A DNA stretch of 64,000 nucleotides. Source: Bacteroidales bacterium (GTDB lineage: Bacteria; Bacteroidota; Bacteroidia; Bacteroidales; F082). Shown in pieces: positions 60,151-64,000 of the stretch. Within the stretch, counting starts at the first letter, position 1; each line of letters begins with the position of its first letter. The position numbers and the translations under genes are program-made. The stretch is from assembly GCA_017632935.1 (NCBI GenBank), contig JAGBQJ010000030.1, forward strand, positions 19,516 through 83,515. The letters are read 5' to 3'. The notes below the pieces were generated by a model that saw only the letters and a program-made list of their open reading frames with translations, was not told the origin of the DNA and ran no database searches.

Positions 60151-63144
60151 ATGAATATCAAAAATTGTTTATTGGTTTGCCTTGTGTTGGCCTTTTCGGC
60201 TACGCAAGGCTTTGCCCAGGATGCAGAGTCGCGCTGGGTGGATTCGGTGTACAATAGTCTCACTTTGGAGCAGCGTGTGGGTCAGCTGATCTGCATGCGC
60301 GCCAATTTGCCAGACAAGCCATTTGAAGAAAAAGTGGGGAAATACATCAAAAAGTACAACATTGGTGGTGTGTGTTTCTTCCGTGCCGATGCCGAGGCGC
60401 AGGTGAAGAAGACGAACGAATGGCAGGCTTTGGCCCAGACTCCGCTGATGGTCTCCATTGACGCGGAATGGGGCTTGGCCATGCGTGTGAACAAGACCTT
60501 GGCTTATCCCTACCAGATGACCTTGGGAGCCATCAAAGACGACCAACTGATTTATGAGATGGGACAACAGGTGGCTGAGCAGTGCCAACGCATGGGTATC
60601 CATGTGAATTTTGCGCCTGTCGTGGATGTCAACTCCAATGCCGCCAACCCCGTGATTGGGATGCGTAGTTTTGGCGAAGACCCCGAACGCGTGGGTGACA
60701 AGGGCGTGGCCTACGCCTTGGGTATGCAGAGCAAGGGATTGATTACCAGCATGAAACATTTCCCTGGTCATGGCAACACCGCCTCCGACTCCCATCTGAC
60801 GCTGCCTACCGTGACCCGCACGATGGACGAGGTGCGTGACATTGAGTTGGCGCCTTTCCGCAAAATGATTGAAAACAAGGTGAACGGCGCTATGGTGGGG
60901 CATTTGTATTTCCCTGCTATCGAAAAGGTGAAAAACACCTCTTCGTCGCTTTCGCGAGGCGTGGTCACCGAACTGCTGAAAGAAGAGATGGGTTTTGATG
61001 GATTAATCTTTACTGACGGTCTCGACATGAAAGGCGTGTCGGAGAAAGTGCGTCAGGACAGCGTGCCTTATGTGGCCTTCATGGCGGGAAATGACGTGCT
61101 GATCCTCCCAACAGACGTGCCTTTTGCAATCAGGACCATCAAGGCGGCGGCAGAACGCGACCCCAAGGCGGCTGCTAGGTTGGAGGAGAGCTGCAAGAAG
61201 ATTCTGCGTTACAAATATCGCGCTGGACTCAACCATTATAAAGCGGTGTCGACTGAAGACTTGATGACCGACCTGAAGAAGAAAGCCTACACCGACCTGC
61301 GCCAACAGCTGTATGATGAGGCCATCACCATGTTGCGCAACGAAGGCCAGGTGATCCCATTGGTTAACAACAAGAAAATCGCTGTAGTAACCATAGGTAA
61401 CACGAAAAACGATGTGAACAACGGCTTGATTGATCGTGGCTTCAGCACTACCTCTTTTGTGACAAAAAAGGATGAAATCGCTTCGAAATCAGCGGATTGG
61501 CTTAAGAAGTTGGAGACCTACGACTTGGTGGTGGTCAGCATTGAGAAGACCAATATGTTTGCTGATAAGAACTATGGCATCAACGAGGCTACGGTGAAGT
61601 TCTTCAACCGCCTTGTGGCACAAAACGACGTGATTCTCAATCTGTTCGCTTGTCCCTACGCTTTGGATATGTTCCGCATCAACAACAGCGTGAAAGGCAT
61701 TGTCATTGGTTATCAGGATGAGGTGCCTGCCGTGAACGCTGTGGTGAAATTGCTTTCGGGCGAGCTTGAGCCTCATGGCATCTTGCCCGTATCGGTGTCG
61801 AAGTTCAACTGTGGCGATGGCATTGTCATCGGTTGGCCATCGGCGCCGACCTATACCCTTCCGTTCAAGGAACCTCCGGCGAAACCCGAGCCTGAGAAAG
61901 GTCAACTTATGCAGAATGAATCTGTTGAAAATGAGCAAGATATCCCCATGTCCGTGAAGAAGATTGACGAGAAATATGCTCGTCGTTTGGATTCGGTGGC
62001 CAAGTCGGGCATTACCAGATACGCTTATCCTGGTTGTCAAGTCGTGGCGTTGAAAGACGGTCAGATTGTTTACGATACCTGTTTTGGCACCTTCACCTAT
62101 GGCGGTGGGCATAAGGTACAGCCAGACGACCTTTATGACTTGGCTTCCTGCACCAAAATCTTCGCTTCAACCTTGGCTATCATGAAGTTGTATGATGACG
62201 GCTTGATTGACCTCAACAAGACTTTGGGCGATTTTTTCCCCTACCTCAAGAACAAGGCTCATGGTAAGTTGAAGCTCATCGACATCATGTCGCACCAAGC
62301 CGGACTGAAAGCTTGGATACCTTTTTATGTGACGACGATTGACGAGAATGGCCCGATGGCGGAGTTCTATAGCAATGAAATGGATGAAAGCCATACACTT
62401 AGAGTCGCAGAAAACCTGTATATCGTCAACGATTATCCCGACCGCATCTTAGATTCCGTCTCCAAGACCAAGTTGGGAAAGAAGAAATACCTATACAGCG
62501 ACATGGGTTTCTATTATATGCCCAAAATCGTGAAACTGCTTACCAACCAAAACATCGAGGATTATCTGAACGAGAAGTTCTATTTCCCGATGAATCTGTC
62601 ACACATCTGTTATCAACCCTTGAATCACTTCACCCGCGACCATATTGCTCCCACGGAAAACGACACCATCTTTCGTATGCAACAACTTTGGGGCGACGTA
62701 CACGACCAGGCCGCAGCCATGTTTGGTGGCGTGGCGGGTCATGCCGGACTGTTTGGCAATGCCCATGATTTGGCGGCCATCATGCAGATGTTTCTCGATG
62801 GAGGCACTTATAAGGGTGTGCGTTACCTGAAACCCGAGACGATACGCTACTTCACCAAGGCACATTTTGCTGAATCCAACAGCAACCGTCGCGGCATCGG
62901 CTTCGACAAGTTGCCGATCAACAAGAAAGGTCCCAGCACGGCCTCTAAGTCGGGCTCGATGAAAGGCTACGGGCACACGGGATTTACAGGGACTTTCGTT
63001 TGGGCCGACCCCGAAAACAACCTTGTAATCGTTTTCTTGTCAAACAGGGTATGTCCAAATGCCGAAGCCAAGCAACTCATGCAGTTGAACATCCGCTCCA
63101 ATTTGCATGACATCCTTTACGAAGCGTATCCGATCAAGAAATGA
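60151..63144 (+). CDS. GH3 beta-N-acetylglucosaminidase-type / beta-lactamase-fold fusion
   Basis: This 997-aa protein has a signal peptide (GFA|Q near residue 23). Residues ~30-370 are a GH3 N-terminal barrel with NagZ-type KHFPGHG (202-208), the Asp213-x-His215 pair (ASDSH) proposed as the NagZ acid/base dyad, and the nucleophile Asp289 in FTDGLDMKG. Residues ~390-590 are a GH3 C-terminal-like domain. Residues ~610-997 are a class C beta-lactamase/penicillin-binding fold with SCTK (Ser666-Lys669), a YSD in place of the usual YxN, and GHTGFTG in the KTG position. The three features suggest a periplasmic enzyme cutting GlcNAc-MurNAc muropeptides, with the serine-hydrolase half perhaps acting on the peptide or an ester. 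The second activity is an inference. Confidence 0.88.
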   Translation: MNIKNCLLVCLVLAFSATQGFAQDAESRWVDSVYNSLTLEQRVGQLICMRANLPDKPFEEKVGKYIKKYNIGGVCFFRADAEAQVKKTNEWQALAQTPLMVSIDAEWGLAMRVNKTLAYPYQMTLGAIKDDQLIYEMGQQVAEQCQRMGIHVNFAPVVDVNSNAANPVIGMRSFGEDPERVGDKGVAYALGMQSKGLITSMKHFPGHGNTASDSHLTLPTVTRTMDEVRDIELAPFRKMIENKVNGAMVGHLYFPAIEKVKNTSSSLSRGVVTELLKEEMGFDGLIFTDGLDMKGVSEKVRQDSVPYVAFMAGNDVLILPTDVPFAIRTIKAAAERDPKAAARLEESCKKILRYKYRAGLNHYKAVSTEDLMTDLKKKAYTDLRQQLYDEAITMLRNEGQVIPLVNNKKIAVVTIGNTKNDVNNGLIDRGFSTTSFVTKKDEIASKSADWLKKLETYDLVVVSIEKTNMFADKNYGINEATVKFFNRLVAQNDVILNLFACPYALDMFRINNSVKGIVIGYQDEVPAVNAVVKLLSGELEPHGILPVSVSKFNCGDGIVIGWPSAPTYTLPFKEPPAKPEPEKGQLMQNESVENEQDIPMSVKKIDEKYARRLDSVAKSGITRYAYPGCQVVALKDGQIVYDTCFGTFTYGGGHKVQPDDLYDLASCTKIFASTLAIMKLYDDGLIDLNKTLGDFFPYLKNKAHGKLKLIDIMSHQAGLKAWIPFYVTTIDENGPMAEFYSNEMDESHTLRVAENLYIVNDYPDRILDSVSKTKLGKKKYLYSDMGFYYMPKIVKLLTNQNIEDYLNEKFYFPMNLSHICYQPLNHFTRDHIAPTENDTIFRMQQLWGDVHDQAAAMFGGVAGHAGLFGNAHDLAAIMQMFLDGGTYKGVRYLKPETIRYFTKAHFAESNSNRRGIGFDKLPINKKGPSTASKSGSMKGYGHTGFTGTFVWADPENNLVIVFLSNRVCPNAEAKQLMQLNIRSNLHDILYEAYPIKK

Positions 63145-63150
63145 CATAAA

Positions 63151-63180
63151 GAAAAGCGCATCCCTAAAGATGCGCTTTTC
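63151..63180. terminator. bidirectional terminator between convergent genes
   Basis: Perfect 12-base arms GAAAAGCGCATC and GATGCGCTTTTC enclose a CCTAAA loop, with A-rich and T-rich sides. They serve both the GH3-fusion gene (+) and the LolA-like gene (-). Confidence 0.85.
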
Positions 63181-63198
63181 TTGTATCAATCCAACAAC

Positions 63199-63723
63199 TT
63201 ACTTGATTTCGTAAGTGTTGATGATGCCTGCGGCTTCCTCGAGCACCATTTTTACCAAACCGCCATTGGAAGGACGATAAGTCAGCACCACTGATCTATA
63301 GCCGCCCTTCGGCACTTTGCCTTTGGCGTTGAGGGAAATGACTTTCTCGCCTTTTTCTTCGGTGATGGTCGTCTCGGCATTGTTGTCGGCGGCGGCCTGT
63401 TCCCAATTGCCTGAGAGGCAGTTCAGCAGCGTGGAGCGTTGCAATCCCACCATCTTGACCTTATTGGCGTCAAGGTCGGCTTTCTTGCCGTCCATGTTGA
63501 TTTTCACCATGTTACCTTCGATGATAAAATAATCGCCGTCTGGCTTGGTGTAGGTCATTTTGAGTTGGTCTTTTCCGTCAAAAACAATGTGACCGACTTT
63601 GTCGGTAGTCTTTCCCGACACTTTCATCGTCTTGGTTTGGGTGAAATCGGTGTCGAACGTCTGTTGCGCGAATGCTGTAATCGAAAACAGCATTGCAATG
63701 ATAATCAAGGTAATGTGTTTCAT
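63199..63723 (-). CDS. LolA-like outer-membrane lipoprotein carrier family protein
   Basis: This 174-aa protein has a signal peptide (ITAFA|Q near residue 19). The mature part has the unclosed-barrel pattern of LolA-like proteins (FDTDFTQTKTMKVSGKTT, GHIVFDGKDQLKMTYTKPDG, FIIEGNMVKIN). It probably carries lipid-modified or hydrophobic cargo in the periplasm. Its start overlaps the ACP stop (ATGA), which is typical of LolA-like genes within aryl-polyene, flexirubin or related lipid clusters rather than of housekeeping lolA. Confidence 0.75.
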   Translation of the reverse strand: MKHITLIIIAMLFSITAFAQQTFDTDFTQTKTMKVSGKTTDKVGHIVFDGKDQLKMTYTKPDGDYFIIEGNMVKINMDGKKADLDANKVKMVGLQRSTLLNCLSGNWEQAAADNNAETTITEEKGEKVISLNAKGKVPKGGYRSVVLTYRPSNGGLVKMVLEEAAGIINTYEIK

Positions 63724-63947
63724 TTTTTAAGATTGTCCAAATAGGTGACTACATCGTTGACGGTTTCAAACTTGGCCAAAGCCTGGTCGGGGATGGTGAT
63801 GCCGTAATCGTCTTCAAGACGCATCAATAATTGCAAAATGTCCACGGAATCGGCTCCGAGGTCTTTCTTGATTTGTGCGTCGAGCGTGACTTTCTCCGGG
63901 TCGATACGCAATTGACGCGCTAGGGTGGTTTTTACAATTTCGTACAT
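63720..63947 (-). CDS. acyl carrier protein
   Basis: This 75-aa four-helix carrier has the phosphopantetheine attachment Ser34 in GADSVDILQLLMRLEDDYG. Residues before MYEIVKTTLARQL are not part of the family, so the start is 63947, not a further-upstream ATG at 63977. It is not obviously the housekeeping AcpP (DSLD is changed to DSVD, and no fabF follows). It overlaps a LolA-like gene, so a dedicated role in a specialised lipid or polyene pathway is likely; the rest of the cluster would lie beyond the window. Confidence 0.88.
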   Translation of the reverse strand: MYEIVKTTLARQLRIDPEKVTLDAQIKKDLGADSVDILQLLMRLEDDYGITIPDQALAKFETVNDVVTYLDNLKK

Positions 63948-63971
63948 ATTGTTCAGATTCAAAGATTTAAT

Positions 63972-63999
63972 ATTCAAAATTCAAAATTCAAAATTCAAA
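63972..63999. repeat. ATTCAAA tandem repeat at window edge
   Basis: Four exact copies of the 7-base unit ATTCAAA, probably continuing past the end of the window, lie upstream of the ACP gene. They may be a spacer element or hold a promoter region. Confidence 0.7.
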
Positions 64000-64000
64000 A

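Overview
The window looks like one chromosome segment of an uncultured member of the Bacteroidales (phylum Bacteroidota). The reasons are: upstream -7 boxes of the form TAnnTTTG and few Shine-Dalgarno sites; signal peptides cleaved before Gln; a type IX secretion (T9SS) C-terminal domain; a fused NfnA-NfnB (SudB-SudA) protein; GLUG, DUF6427, Sel1 and MORN-type proteins; and housekeeping genes (gyrA, clpC, ahcY, purD, miaA, cca, rnhB, speA) of Bacteroidales type. A T9SS substrate argues against the usual human-gut Bacteroides and for a Prevotella-, Porphyromonas- or Paludibacter-like relative. No rRNA, tRNA, CRISPR array, phage or transposase gene was seen.

Region 1 (1-29,600) is accessory and dominated by two giant glycine/asparagine-rich repeat proteins on the + strand: at least 2,820 aa (5' end outside the window) and 6,921 aa. 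Both are built from a repeated aromatic-Gly-Gly motif (VYGGG/VFGGG) alternating with V-x-I-x-GG strands, probably a very long beta-solenoid. The second carries a Sec signal peptide, GLUG motifs and a T9SS type A sorting domain. The first ends in an InlB-like B repeat with no sorting domain. Large modules are shared within and between the two. A tiny exported protein with a C-terminal hydrophobic segment and Lys/Arg tail follows 13 bases downstream, behind an unusually good ribosome binding site. This is the part most likely to hold an undescribed system.

Region 2 (29,600-40,070) has an acyl-CoA synthetase (+) converging on arginine decarboxylase speA (-). Then comes a tightly overlapping DUF4160 / DUF2442 / BadF-type kinase trio (+), which converges on and overlaps miaA (-), followed by cca and clpC (-; stop and start overlap). 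Several interspersed palindromic repeats lie here, one of them inside the kinase coding sequence.

Region 3 (40,070-53,650) has a small lipoprotein, gyrA (with a repeat-derived PELVEG tail), a periplasmic TPR protein, a TerB-Sel1 protein with a duplicated unrecognised C-terminal domain, the NfnAB fusion, a MORN-repeat protein coupled to a TonB-dependent receptor, a two-helix membrane peptide and a band-7/SPFH protein.

Region 4 (53,650-64,000) has a compact + strand run: ahcY, a glycosyltransferase, purD, a DUF6427 membrane protein, rnhB, a thioredoxin-fold exported protein and a GH3 / beta-lactamase-fold fusion probably acting on cell-wall sugars. It ends at a bidirectional terminator. On the far side, on the - strand, an acyl carrier protein and a LolA-like protein overlap by 4 bases and are probably the downstream end of a larger lipid or aryl-polyene-type cluster outside the window.
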